Origin: Metaclostridioides mangenotii | GTDB lineage: Bacteria; Bacillota; Clostridia; Peptostreptococcales; Peptostreptococcaceae | Assembly (NCBI RefSeq): GCF_017873185.1 | Contig: NZ_JAGGJX010000004.1 | Span: 1 to 64,000, forward strand | Length of the DNA: 64,000 nucleotides | Direction: 5' to 3' | In this document: piece by piece, positions 53,239 to 61,794 of the stretch | How the letters are laid out: the number at the start of each line of letters is the position of its first letter | How positions within the stretch are numbered: position 1 is the first letter of the stretch | Program-made: the position numbers and the translations under genes | The notes under the pieces: generated by a model | Seen by the model: the letters and a program-made list of their open reading frames with translations, nothing else | What the model was told of the DNA's origin: nothing | The model's database searches: none

Positions 53239-54087
53239 TTAGTTTAGTAATTGTAATATACTTTGTGGTTGTTGATTAGCTTGCGCTAACATTGATTGGG
53301 ACGCTTGTGCTAATATGTTTAGTTTAGATAATTGAACCATTTCACTTGCAACATCAGTATCTCTTATTCTTGATTCTGCAGCAGTAACATTCTCTACAGT
53401 ATTAGATAAGTTTACTTGAGTTGACTCAAGTCTATTTTGTTGCGCACCAATAGTTGATCTTGCAGAGTTTACGCTAGCAAGAGCACTATCAATATTTGAC
53501 ATCATAGTTCTAGCTGCAGCAGATCCCTCAGTAGTTCCAGCTTTCATAGAAGCTATAAGGTCTGAAGTTATTCCAGCATCTGTCATTATACTTGAAGTAT
53601 TAACTAAACTTACACTTATTTGATTGTCTGTTGATCCGTTTGAACCAACTTGTAAGCTTAATTCTGTAGTTGTCCCATCTAACAACTGTTTTCCATTGAA
53701 TTCTGTAGTTTTAGACATTCTAGCTATTTCTTCACTTAATTGTGTCAATTCATTAGCTATTTTTTCTCTTTCTGAAGCAGTATTAGTCTCATTTGCTGAT
53801 TGAACAGCTAGTTGAGACATTCTCTTTAAAATATTTCCTGTTTCTTCTAAAGCTCCTTCAGCTGTTTGAACTACAGATATACCATCTTGTACATTTAGTC
53901 CCGCTTGATTTAAACCTTTAATTTGATTTCTCATCTTTTCAGAAATTGCCAAACCTGCAGAATCGTCAGCAGCTCTTTTGATTCTTAGACCAGAAGATAA
54001 CTTCTCCATAGATCTACTTTGTAAAGCTGTATTCTTATTCATTTGATTGTTTGCTATTAAAGCATTTACGTTGTTGTTAATTCTCAT
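53239..54087 (-). CDS. fliC: Flagellin
   Basis: This 282-aa protein has the conserved D0/D1 N-terminus (MRINNNVNALIANNQMNKNTALQSRSMEKLSSGLRIKRAADDSAGLAISEKM). The C-terminus is VTAAESRIRDTDVASEMVQLSKLNILAQASQSMLAQANQQPQSILQLL. The variable centre is short and rich in Ser/Thr (possible glycan sites). A sigma28 promoter and CsrA-type sites precede it. GGAGGG lies 8 bases before the ATG. It is chaperoned by FliS (56050). Confidence 0.97.
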   Translation of the reverse strand: MRINNNVNALIANNQMNKNTALQSRSMEKLSSGLRIKRAADDSAGLAISEKMRNQIKGLNQAGLNVQDGISVVQTAEGALEETGNILKRMSQLAVQSANETNTASEREKIANELTQLSEEIARMSKTTEFNGKQLLDGTTTELSLQVGSNGSTDNQISVSLVNTSSIMTDAGITSDLIASMKAGTTEGSAAARTMMSNIDSALASVNSARSTIGAQQNRLESTQVNLSNTVENVTAAESRIRDTDVASEMVQLSKLNILAQASQSMLAQANQQPQSILQLLN

Positions 54088-54095
54088 TTTATTTA

Positions 54096-54125
54096 CCCTC
54101 CATAGTTTTTGACGACATCCTTGTC
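54096..54125 (-). promoter_or_regulatory. Two CsrA-type binding sites in the fliC leader
   Basis: On the minus strand GACAAGGATGTC (54125-54114) forms a 4-bp stem with AGGA in the loop and matches ACARGGAUGU of the CsrA consensus. A second GGA lies in the ribosome site ATGGAGGG (54103-54096), 19 bases away. This is the same arrangement as the hag leader in Bacillus subtilis. Confidence 0.6.
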
Positions 54126-54172
54126 ATAAAATATAATCCGCATTCGTAAGCATATAATTACTTACAATATTA

Positions 54173-54199
54173 TAATCGTCCAAACCATATAAAACTTTA
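54173..54199 (-). promoter_or_regulatory. sigma28 promoter of fliC
   Basis: On the minus strand TAAA (54196-54199), then 15 bases, then GACGATTA (54173-54180). It fits the TAAA-N15-GCCGATAA consensus with two changes in the -10. It overlaps the stop codon of the preceding gene. Confidence 0.75.
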
Positions 54200-54532
54200 T
54201 ACTTTTTTATCAAAAATATCTATTTTATTTCTGGAAACCCTAGAATACCCTATATTTCCCTGTTTTTTACAGTTATATTCAATCAAATCTTGTTTTAATC
54301 TGTCTAATCTTTCAATAAAAAGTCTTTTTATGTTCTCATCAACTGCGAACAGTTTTTTATCATTATATATCTCAATAAATTTATCTTTGTCACACTCATC
54401 TATACTTTCTAACAACAGCATCCGCTCATCCAATTTATCATCTATCTTTAAATACTCTTCATTTTCTAGTAACTCTATCAGCTCAAGTGATTTCTTTTCA
54501 TATATAACACTTTTATCTTCTATACTGTTCAT
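54197..54532 (-). CDS. FliT-like flagellar chaperone
   Basis: This 111-aa helical, acidic protein is rich in Leu/Glu/Asp (YEKKSLELIELLENEEYLKIDDKLDERMLLLESI). Its size, helical nature and place directly after fliD fit FliT, the filament-cap chaperone, but the sequence match is weak. It lies 5 bases after fliD. Confidence 0.6.
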   Translation of the reverse strand: MNSIEDKSVIYEKKSLELIELLENEEYLKIDDKLDERMLLLESIDECDKDKFIEIYNDKKLFAVDENIKRLFIERLDRLKQDLIEYNCKKQGNIGYSRVSRNKIDIFDKKV

Positions 54533-54537
54533 TAAAT

Positions 54538-56034
54538 CTACACCTGATTAAAGTAGTTCATTTGTGCATTGTATTTATTAAGTGATGCTTCAAGATTCGC
54601 AAACTGCGCATATAATCTACTTTCTCTTTCTTTCATTTTTTCGATTAACCTATTTATTATCTGCTCTTGATCTTTTATTTCTTTTGAGTATAAATTATTT
54701 GCACTTGTCGCTGATTTATCTATTCCAGATTTTTTTGCAAGTATAGATGTCGAGCTGCCGGCATATTCGTAAAGTGTATCTTTTACTTTTTCAAATATAC
54801 CTTTTTTACTAGGACCACCCACTAGTATTTCTTTTACTTTGTCTCCATTTTGTTCAAGTGCCTGCCTAAATTTATCTTCATCGAAATCAATTTGACCTCT
54901 TTTATTATAATCTTGGGCTACTGTTAGTCCCATATCAGATAAATTAAATCCAGCTTCACCTATATTTCCAAATATATCTTCACTTAGATCATCAACAAAT
55001 TTCCTAAGCTCATCGTCATTTTTAAGAACTCCTTCTATTGCCTTTTGATTCCAGTTCTCTATTTCTTTTTCACTCATTTCTTTCTTTTGTTCATCTGTCA
55101 ATGGAGCATAGTCCTTTGCCTTTTTCTGAATGACATTAGTATACATTTTGTCTAATAAACCATTGTACTCTTTAATAAAGGCCTTCATGTTGTCAACTGA
55201 ATTGCCGCTATCTACAACTGATGTAAGTTTAGACTCTCCAACAGAATTAACATTATACGATATATTGTCTATAATAAAGTTACTTTTATTTTCATTTAAT
55301 TGCCTGATTACTTCGCCTGTAACAGAGTCTTTAACTTCGCCTTCAAGATTTTTACCATTCCTTGTATAAACTCCATTTACACTAGCCCCTAAGTCTTTAA
55401 GATCTGTAGTAGTACTATCTGATACTATACCTTCTATAAAGTCCCCGCCGATCTCAAACTTCGAGTCCGCTCCTTCTTCACTTCCAGAAATTATCAGCTC
55501 TCCCCTCATATCATTAAATCTAGCTTTTATACTACCATCACCTTCAAAAGCTTTATTGATCTTGCTTGCAATATCCTTTTCTGAATCAGATGCGTCTACT
55601 TCGATATCTTTTCCATTTATAGTTATTGTGCTAGATCCTGAAGCTATTTGTTTTTTTAATGAATCCACGCTTATAGATATTTTAGGCGGTTCAGCTACCT
55701 GTGTGATGTCAAAAGTATAATTGATTCTATCTGTTCCAGATCCGGATACAGCTGTAATTACATCTGTATTTGAACTATTTATTTTAAAAGTGGAATAATT
55801 TTTGTCAGATAACAAATTATTCTTTGATGTCATACTAAAATACTTATCGTACAATGATTTTGCATCTTTAATTATATCTCTGTATATCTCTTGCTTCCAC
55901 TTAGTTATTTGTTGATTTTGCTTTGCTTTATCGACTTGTTCTTGGTTTTTAACCATCATATCTTTAATTATTTTCTCAGTGTCTATTCCACTTCCAGATA
56001 AACCTGTTATCCTAACTGGGTTTATACTCGCCAT
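54538..56034 (-). CDS. fliD: Filament cap protein FliD
   Basis: This 498-aa protein has the FliD N-terminal pattern VRITGLSGSGIDTEKIIKDMMVKNQEQVDKAKQNQQITKWKQEIYRDI. The C-terminus is coiled coil (DQEQIINRLIEKMKERESRLYAQFANLEASLNKYNAQMNYF). It caps the filament and folds flagellin. It follows fliS by 15 bases. Confidence 0.93.
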   Translation of the reverse strand: MASINPVRITGLSGSGIDTEKIIKDMMVKNQEQVDKAKQNQQITKWKQEIYRDIIKDAKSLYDKYFSMTSKNNLLSDKNYSTFKINSSNTDVITAVSGSGTDRINYTFDITQVAEPPKISISVDSLKKQIASGSSTITINGKDIEVDASDSEKDIASKINKAFEGDGSIKARFNDMRGELIISGSEEGADSKFEIGGDFIEGIVSDSTTTDLKDLGASVNGVYTRNGKNLEGEVKDSVTGEVIRQLNENKSNFIIDNISYNVNSVGESKLTSVVDSGNSVDNMKAFIKEYNGLLDKMYTNVIQKKAKDYAPLTDEQKKEMSEKEIENWNQKAIEGVLKNDDELRKFVDDLSEDIFGNIGEAGFNLSDMGLTVAQDYNKRGQIDFDEDKFRQALEQNGDKVKEILVGGPSKKGIFEKVKDTLYEYAGSSTSILAKKSGIDKSATSANNLYSKEIKDQEQIINRLIEKMKERESRLYAQFANLEASLNKYNAQMNYFNQV

Positions 56035-56049
56035 AAAAAATCCTCCCCA

Positions 56050-56424
56050 CTATCTAGCATTTTCGTCTACTTCATACCATAAATCTCTAATTTGCTCTAT
56101 TAGTGGCAATAATTTATCTAAAATCTCTGCATCTTTCTTAATATTAGCTTTCATAAGCTCTTGTCTTATAAAGTCATAAACATCATATATATCTGTAGTC
56201 CAACCTCCTACACTTGTATCTAAAGTAGACATAAGCTCGATAAATATGTTTTGTACTCTAACTAATTCTGAATGCGCTTTATTAATATTTTTATCCATTA
56301 TTGCCAATCTAGCGATTTTAGTGTATTTTACTGCCCCATCTAAAAGCATTAAAAGCAGTTTATTTTGAGTTGCTGTATTCACTTCATTTTGTTTATATGT
56401 GTTATATGGATTAGTTTGATTCAT
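56050..56424 (-). CDS. fliS: Flagellin export chaperone FliS
   Basis: This 124-aa helical protein has the family start NPYNTYKQNEVNTATQNKLLLMLLDGAVKYTKIA and RVQNIFIELMSTLDTSVGG. It holds flagellin unfolded until export. Only one fliS copy is present here; as I recall, C. difficile has two. Confidence 0.93.
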   Translation of the reverse strand: MNQTNPYNTYKQNEVNTATQNKLLLMLLDGAVKYTKIARLAIMDKNINKAHSELVRVQNIFIELMSTLDTSVGGWTTDIYDVYDFIRQELMKANIKKDAEILDKLLPLIEQIRDLWYEVDENAR

Positions 56425-56443
56425 TTTTTACCTCACAGTGAAT

Positions 56444-56656
56444 TTACTTTAATAAATCTGAAAGATTAGATTTTTTATTTATTGCCTTTATATTTTCTTC
56501 TTTTACTTTTTCATAGACTTCTTTTCTTAAAATACTTACATCTTTAGGTGCTGATATACCCAATTTAACAGTGTTGTTATCAACACTTACCACTGTAATT
56601 TCTATATCATCGCCGAGCAGTATTGTCTCATCTTTTTTTCTAGATATTACTAACAC
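56444..56656 (-). CDS. csrA: Carbon storage/flagellin translation regulator CsrA
   Basis: This 70-aa protein begins [51 protein letters not shown], with the RNA-binding residues of CsrA. The start is GTG 56656, one base overlapping the fliW stop, with AAGGGGTGAT upstream. CsrA should bind the fliC leader and be held by FliW. Confidence 0.95.
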   Translation of the reverse strand: MLVISRKKDETILLGDDIEITVVSVDNNTVKLGISAPKDVSILRKEVYEKVKEENIKAINKKSNLSDLLK

Positions 56657-57042
56657 TATTTATCACCCCTTAATTTAAAAGGAGTTCTTATATCGTATTT
56701 ATCGTTCTGTATTACTATTTGAGACGCTAATTCCTTATTTATATTTAATACGATAGGAGCTCTCATGTTTACAGTTGATGTATCGAGACTTTCCCCTAGA
56801 GTTATTATATTTAACAATATTACATCCTCTGGATTTTCTATCTCAAGATCCTCAATATCGCTATCACTTAGATCTATTTCGTAATCTTCATCAACGGCAA
56901 AAGGAGATATAGATAAAAAACTTATATTTTCATCCTCCGTTGAATTAATCTCCTTGAATAACGGATTAGCTTCTACATCCAGTATTTCAAACTTATTTAA
57001 ATTGTCAAATCCTAGTAATGGCTTTCTAAATTCTACGTTCAT
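56656..57042 (-). CDS. fliW: Flagellar assembly factor FliW
   Basis: This 128-aa protein has the beta-rich FliW pattern ([87 protein letters not shown]). FliW binds CsrA or flagellin in a three-way switch. The start is ATG 57042, with AAAGAGG upstream; ATG 57057 lies before that site and overlaps the flgL stop. Confidence 0.92.
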   Translation of the reverse strand: MNVEFRKPLLGFDNLNKFEILDVEANPLFKEINSTEDENISFLSISPFAVDEDYEIDLSDSDIEDLEIENPEDVILLNIITLGESLDTSTVNMRAPIVLNINKELASQIVIQNDKYDIRTPFKLRGDK

Positions 57043-57056
57043 AATTACCTCTTTCA

Positions 57057-57980
57057 TTAAACATAATCAAGTATTGTATTATTGAGAAATTGTGTTGTCG
57101 TCTTTAATGTCGCAGTATATACAAATTCAGCTTCTTTTAACTTAGTTAGTGTAGTCGCGTAATCTGCATCCTGTTTTTTTGATAGCGCTTCTTTTATTAC
57201 TACTAAATCGTCTCCATTTTTATCCTTTAAGGCTTCAAATTGTTTTGTCTTAGCACCATTTTGTGCTCTTGCTCCAGATATATCCGATATAATTTTTTCC
57301 ATTTTATCTAAGAATACAGTAGATAGATTTTTATCACTGTCATCTCTTACAGCCAATTCCTGAGATAAATCGTTTAAATCCTTAAACGGGTCATCAGATC
57401 CAAATATATCTTTAAGAGTAGTATTATAATTACCCTTTACCCCAGATCCTAGATCTAGATGTAGGTTGTTGTCCATCTTATCAGAATCCAGATTATCGCT
57501 TACCTTTATTGTTATTGCACCAGTCAAGGCATCTATCTCATATGTCACTGGAGCTTCATCTGTATCTGTTCCAGAAAATATATAGTCTCCACCATGAGAT
57601 GTATTTAGTGTATCCACCATCTGCTTCATTAAAGAATCAATGTTATTTTTTATTTTATCTAGATCTTCATCTGTATGAATTCCATTTCCACTCTCTATTA
57701 ATAATTTTTTTATATCAGATGTTATTTTTCCAAGTTGATCGAGCGCATTATCAGTCTGATCCATCCAATCAATTCCCTCATTACAGTTTTTTTCATACTG
57801 TTCTACTGATTTAACTTCATTTCTCATGTTTAGAATTTTAGCGGTATTAAACGGATCATCTGATAGTCTATTAACTTTTCTCCCAGTCACAATACGCTGA
57901 TTTTCTTTATCCATTTTCTGAAGATTATTTTGAATAGAATTTAAATGGCTTGTATTCATCATGCCGTTACTTATTCTCAT
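57057..57980 (-). CDS. flgL: Hook-filament junction protein FlgL
   Basis: This 307-aa protein has the flagellin-like start MRISNGMMNTSHLNSIQNNLQKMDKENQRIVTGRKVNRLSDDPF and end KLKEAEFVYTATLKTTTQFLNNTILDYV. It joins the hook to the filament with FlgK. It lies 11 bases after flgK. Confidence 0.93.
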   Translation of the reverse strand: MRISNGMMNTSHLNSIQNNLQKMDKENQRIVTGRKVNRLSDDPFNTAKILNMRNEVKSVEQYEKNCNEGIDWMDQTDNALDQLGKITSDIKKLLIESGNGIHTDEDLDKIKNNIDSLMKQMVDTLNTSHGGDYIFSGTDTDEAPVTYEIDALTGAITIKVSDNLDSDKMDNNLHLDLGSGVKGNYNTTLKDIFGSDDPFKDLNDLSQELAVRDDSDKNLSTVFLDKMEKIISDISGARAQNGAKTKQFEALKDKNGDDLVVIKEALSKKQDADYATTLTKLKEAEFVYTATLKTTTQFLNNTILDYV

Positions 57981-57991
57981 TGTAAGCCTCC

Positions 57992-59272
57992 TTATCTTAT
58001 AATTCCATTTATAACTACATCTAATAGTTGGTCTACTGTAGACAATACCTTTGCACTTGCAGTGTATGAGTGATTTAACTGTATAAGGTTAACAAACTCC
58101 TCATCTAAAGAAACACCAGATATACTCATTCTAAAGTTGTCTATTTCAGTCAGCAGACCTCTTTGATTTTTTTCATCCTGTACAACTTTGCTAGAGTCTA
58201 TCCCTATTCTCTCTGCATAGTTATTATAATATTTGTTTATAGTGGTTTTTTCACCATTCATATTAAATTTTTGATTTTGTACGTTTCCAACTGCTTCTGC
58301 TTGTTCAGATGTTATATCTATTAAGTATGGGTTATTTTTTATAGTCTCCTCTACCTTTATCAATTTATCTGCTGGAGGATTCCCTTTTTCAAAGAAAGTT
58401 CCACCATAAGCATTGTTAACTTGATCTACAATAGTGTCTGACAAAGTTTGTAAGTCTTCCATATACTCATTTAGTTTTCCATCCATATCATGATAACCTT
58501 GAAGTGATCCTGACACTTTAACTCCGTTGTTAAACGCTTCTTCTAACTCAGCTCTATCTAATTTTCCATCTGCAATCATTGTAGCAACATCTTTATCTTG
58601 AATATCCAATTTTGAGCTAAGCTCGTCTAATATCCTGTCTTTTTCATCTAGTAAAGTATTTGGATCAGATCCACTTGCATTTACCAAATCAATCTGTCTC
58701 TCTATCTCTTTTAAAGAATCCAACATTCCATTAATTTGTTCTATTTCAGTGTCTATATTTCCGCTTATTCCCTCTTTTAGATTGTTCAATTTATTGTAGG
58801 CATCGCTCAAAGCATTTGCTAAATCTAAACCTTTTTCAACGACAAGGTTTTTACTGCTTTTGCTAGAAGTATTTTTTGATAATTCCTCCCACCCAGAAAA
58901 AAAATCTTTTAGCTTTGATGAAATCCCATAATCACTTGGTTCTTTTATTATACTTTCTATTCCATTGTAGTAATCATACTTTACATTAGTTTCCCCATAG
59001 TTATGAACTTCGCTTCTGTATTGATGGTCATAAAATGCGTTTCGTGCTCTAGTGATGGCTGATATTCCAGCACCTGTACCCATTTGTCCATTGTTTGTTA
59101 TATTAGTTCTGGATGGATTATAAAGTGCACCCGATGATACTATTTCAGCTCGCTGTCTTGAGTATCCTGGAGTATTTATATTTGCGACATTGTTAGATGT
59201 TGTCTGTATTGCCTTTTGATGTACTCGCATTCCAGACTCAGATGTCCTAAGTGTTAAAAATAATCCTGACAT
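57992..59272 (-). CDS. flgK: Hook-filament junction protein FlgK
   Basis: This 426-aa protein has the rod-type N-terminus LRTSESGMRVHQKAIQTTSNNVANINTPGYSRQRAEI and C-terminus EEFVNLIQLNHSYTASAKVLSTVDQLLDVVINGIIR. It is shorter than many FlgK proteins (about 550). GGGGGAAAAACGA precedes the ATG. It follows flgN by 12 bases. Confidence 0.92.
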   Translation of the reverse strand: MSGLFLTLRTSESGMRVHQKAIQTTSNNVANINTPGYSRQRAEIVSSGALYNPSRTNITNNGQMGTGAGISAITRARNAFYDHQYRSEVHNYGETNVKYDYYNGIESIIKEPSDYGISSKLKDFFSGWEELSKNTSSKSSKNLVVEKGLDLANALSDAYNKLNNLKEGISGNIDTEIEQINGMLDSLKEIERQIDLVNASGSDPNTLLDEKDRILDELSSKLDIQDKDVATMIADGKLDRAELEEAFNNGVKVSGSLQGYHDMDGKLNEYMEDLQTLSDTIVDQVNNAYGGTFFEKGNPPADKLIKVEETIKNNPYLIDITSEQAEAVGNVQNQKFNMNGEKTTINKYYNNYAERIGIDSSKVVQDEKNQRGLLTEIDNFRMSISGVSLDEEFVNLIQLNHSYTASAKVLSTVDQLLDVVINGIIR

Positions 59273-59284
59273 TCGTTTTTCCCC

Positions 59285-59701
59285 CTATCTACTTATCTGA
59301 CCTTTAGCATTATATGTACTTACTTCTGAATTTTTTGGCTTCATAAACTCCATCAATCTTTTAGTAAAATTTAATTCTTTCTTTATCAGATCTACATTAA
59401 ACTTTTGTTGGCTAGATACCCCTTTAAGCAATATCTTTATTTCTCTATAGATATTTTTCAAAAAATCATCCTCCGTTATTTCGATAAATTCTATGAATTC
59501 GCTATCTTCTCCAATTATCTGTCTTCTTTTTATTTCTATTGTCGCCAGATTTCTACTTGCAGATTCTAACTTCTTATTTAGTTTATTTAGGTTTTTTATA
59601 TCCTTTTTCAAAATATAATCTAACTGTACATCTAATAAATTTATCATATTATCTAATTCTTCTTTTTCCTCGTAAAGTACAACCTTCAGATCAGCAATCA
59701 T
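59285..59701 (-). CDS. flgN: FlgN-like export chaperone
   Basis: This 138-aa helical protein (LKVVLYEEKEELDNMINLLDVQLDYILKKDIKNLNKLNKKLESASRNL, GVSSQQKFNVDLIKKELNFTKRLMEFM) fits the FlgN family, which escorts FlgK and FlgL. Its position between flgM and flgK supports the call. Its start overlaps the flgM stop by 4 bases. Confidence 0.82.
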   Translation of the reverse strand: MIADLKVVLYEEKEELDNMINLLDVQLDYILKKDIKNLNKLNKKLESASRNLATIEIKRRQIIGEDSEFIEFIEITEDDFLKNIYREIKILLKGVSSQQKFNVDLIKKELNFTKRLMEFMKPKNSEVSTYNAKGQISR

Positions 59702-59985
59702 TTTTTTATCCTTTCACTATACCTACCCAACATCTTTTTAGCTATTTTATTTGAATCTATTACATATGTTCCATTTTCAATGGCTTTCTTGATTCTATCG
59801 ATTTTTTTATTGTCTATGTACTCATTCATTGTCTCTGTTGTAATCAACATTTCTCTTGCTACTGGTGATAATTCTATCTTATCTGTACTTGTAACTGAAC
59901 TTACATCTTTACTATTATAAAACGTTGAAATATTCTCTTTATAGCTATTCACAGCTATATTTAAATTGATATTTTTTATATCCAT
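59698..59985 (-). CDS. flgM: Anti-sigma28 factor FlgM
   Basis: This 95-aa protein has a C-terminal FlgM domain (DKIELSPVAREMLITTETMNEYIDNKKIDRIKKAIENGTYVIDSNKIAKKML) after a flexible N-terminus. It holds FliA until the hook is complete. It is the first gene of the late operon and is itself driven by a sigma28 promoter, giving feedback. It overlaps flgN by 4 bases. Confidence 0.9.
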   Translation of the reverse strand: MDIKNINLNIAVNSYKENISTFYNSKDVSSVTSTDKIELSPVAREMLITTETMNEYIDNKKIDRIKKAIENGTYVIDSNKIAKKMLGRYSERIKK

Positions 59986-60019
59986 AAATGATCCCCCAGA
60001 TATTCTCCTTATACAATAA

Positions 60020-60046
60020 TTATCGTCTATTAAGCGAAAATATTTA
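60020..60046 (-). promoter_or_regulatory. sigma28 promoter of the late flagellar operon
   Basis: On the minus strand TAAA (60043-60046), a 15-base spacer and GACGATAA (60020-60027). This is one mismatch from TAAA-N15-GCCGATAA. It lies 35 bases before flgM. Confidence 0.8.
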
Positions 60047-60086
60047 ATGTTTCTGGACTATTTGTTTAAATTTATAGTACAAAAAA

Positions 60087-60117
60087 AGACTAGTCAATTT
60101 ATTATATAAACTAGTCT
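60087..60117 (-). terminator. Terminator after the second FliN-like gene
   Basis: Arms AGACTAGT (60087-60094) and ACTAGTCT (60110-60117). On the minus strand a run of seven Ts follows. It separates the 61598-60140 unit from the late operon. Confidence 0.85.
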
Positions 60118-60139
60118 AATCGTTTCTAATTATAAAATT

Positions 60140-60451
60140 TTAGTTAAAACGTGAATTTTGCACATCCAATACCTTTACTGATATGTTGTTGTCAAATACT
60201 ACACTCTCACCACACGCTATCTTTTTATCATTAAGGCATATATCTAATTTTTCATCTATGTGCTTATCCAATACAATTGTAGATCCCTTATGTAATCCAA
60301 GAATATCCCTTATACTTTTTGTAACACTTCCAATAGAAACCGATACTGAAACTTCTGCATCAAATAAATTATTATTTGTAGTCAATACATCTGTTTCTCT
60401 TTCCACCAACTGATCAAATTCAAGTTCGTATACTTCTTCTGTCTTATTCAT
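60140..60451 (-). CDS. Second FliN/SpoA-domain protein
   Basis: This 103-aa protein has a SpoA domain (FDAEVSVSVSIGSVTKSIRDILGLHKGSTIVLDKHIDEKLDICLNDKKIACGESVVFDNNISVKVL). It is close to FliN but is encoded apart from the C-ring genes. It may be a second C-ring or export subunit. The start is ATG 60451, with GGAGA upstream; TTG 60463 overlaps that site. It is the third gene of its unit. Confidence 0.85.
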   Translation of the reverse strand: MNKTEEVYELEFDQLVERETDVLTTNNNLFDAEVSVSVSIGSVTKSIRDILGLHKGSTIVLDKHIDEKLDICLNDKKIACGESVVFDNNISVKVLDVQNSRFN

Positions 60452-60482
60452 ATTTTTCTCCAACTTTGATAAAATTTTTTAA

Positions 60483-60905
60483 TTATCTATAAAGATCTAT
60501 CAACAGACCTTGTACCTCATCAACTAATGATATTATATTTATATTATCTTTTTCTTCTTTTAAAAGTTCCTTAGTTAAATGTTCAAGCCTCTCATCTACT
60601 ACTTCTACTGTCTTAAAATACTGCTGCTCCCAAAAACCGCTTTTATTATTTAACGTATAAGTATATTCAACAGCCGACTCTAAATAATCTTTGATAGCCA
60701 TTTTATATTTTTTTATATCTAAGTAACTTTCAGTTATTGTAAGCCTCTCTCCTAGACTTTTCACTTTTTCTAAACTCTGCTTAACATCTTCAAGCGACTT
60801 TTCCTTTTGGATATAGTTAAATTTCTCATTAAACTTTTTATATCCATCTATCTTTCTTGTTTCATATATTGTGGATGGCTTTAATTTTAGATCCTCTATT
60901 TTCAT
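60483..60905 (-). CDS. YaaR family (DUF327) protein
   Basis: This 140-aa helical protein matches DUF327/YaaR in its spacing (SLGERLTITESYLDIKKYKMAIKDYLESAVEYTYTLNNKSGFWEQQYFKTVEVVDERLEHLTKELLKEE). Function is unknown, but it often lies with motility or purine genes in clostridia, as here. It is cotranscribed with the lytic transglycosylase (6-base gap). Confidence 0.75.
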   Translation of the reverse strand: MKIEDLKLKPSTIYETRKIDGYKKFNEKFNYIQKEKSLEDVKQSLEKVKSLGERLTITESYLDIKKYKMAIKDYLESAVEYTYTLNNKSGFWEQQYFKTVEVVDERLEHLTKELLKEEKDNINIISLVDEVQGLLIDLYR

Positions 60906-60911
60906 ATCCGA

Positions 60912-61598
60912 CTACCCTAGATAATGCTTCATTACTTTAGGCACGTAATTTTGTGTTTCTTTAGGCATTTTATATATATCATCCGGAGAAACGACCCCTC
61001 TTTTTTTCATTCTTGTAGGCCCTCCATTATATGCCATCAACGCCATTTTTACATCGCCTTTGTATAAATCTAAATACTCTTTTATATGTCTAGTGCCACC
61101 ATCAATATTTTCTTCAATGTTAAACGGATTTTTTACATTTAAATCTCTACAGTTTTCGGGCATTAATTGCATAAGCCCCTTAGCACCTGCTGAAGATACT
61201 GTATTTGGGTTGAAATTTGACTCTACCTTTATTATCGCTTTAATTAGGTTTTCGCTAACTCCATATTTTTTAGATGCTAATGCTACTGCGTTCTCTATTC
61301 TAGCCTTTGTATCTCCATCTTTACTAGTAACATTCACTACTTTCTCTGCCATATTATAGTTATTAAGCGGTTCCCTCATATAGCTTAGGTTATCTAAATA
61401 ATCTGTCATAGTCTCATTTTGATTTCCTAAAGCATTGTTCTGTTTGGATCTTTGGGATAAAGCTAATAACAATCCCTCTACTACCAGACTAAATATATCT
61501 GTACCTTTATTACTGCAGTCACAGCTATTTGTGCTATTGTTTAAATTTGTACCCATAAGTGTGCCCGCGCTTAACAAATTGCTTATCTCAAATGACAT
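60912..61598 (-). CDS. Lytic transglycosylase (SLT domain)
   Basis: This 228-aa protein has an SLT domain (residues about 104-215). The catalytic Glu is in AIIKVESNFNPNTVSSAGAKGLMQLMPENCRDL, and AYNGGPTRMKK follows. It cuts peptidoglycan, probably to let the rod or hook pass the wall. No signal peptide is evident; export through the flagellar gate is possible but unproven. The start is ATG 61598 with AAAGGAAAG upstream. ATG 61616 is an alternative. Confidence 0.8.
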   Translation of the reverse strand: MSFEISNLLSAGTLMGTNLNNSTNSCDCSNKGTDIFSLVVEGLLLALSQRSKQNNALGNQNETMTDYLDNLSYMREPLNNYNMAEKVVNVTSKDGDTKARIENAVALASKKYGVSENLIKAIIKVESNFNPNTVSSAGAKGLMQLMPENCRDLNVKNPFNIEENIDGGTRHIKEYLDLYKGDVKMALMAYNGGPTRMKKRGVVSPDDIYKMPKETQNYVPKVMKHYLG

Positions 61599-61649
61599 AA
61601 ATTCTTTCCTTTCCATTATAATAATCCTTAAATTATTTAGAATAATGCA

Positions 61650-61689
61650 AATTATGCTATGTTTATATCATAATAAACATAGCATAATT
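61650..61689. terminator. Long perfect hairpin between purL and the lytic transglycosylase
   Basis: Arms of 17 bases (61650-61666 and 61673-61689) pair perfectly around a 6-base loop. T runs are weak on both sides, so it may be a purL terminator or an operator palindrome. The rest of 61599-61794 holds nothing else clear. Confidence 0.5.
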
Positions 61690-61794
61690 ATTTTAGCACA
61701 AGAATTATTTATAATCCACGATTTTATAAACCATGTTTTTTAAATAGCCTATAGAAACATAGTATTTACAAGTCTTTCACAGTACTTTATTAAT

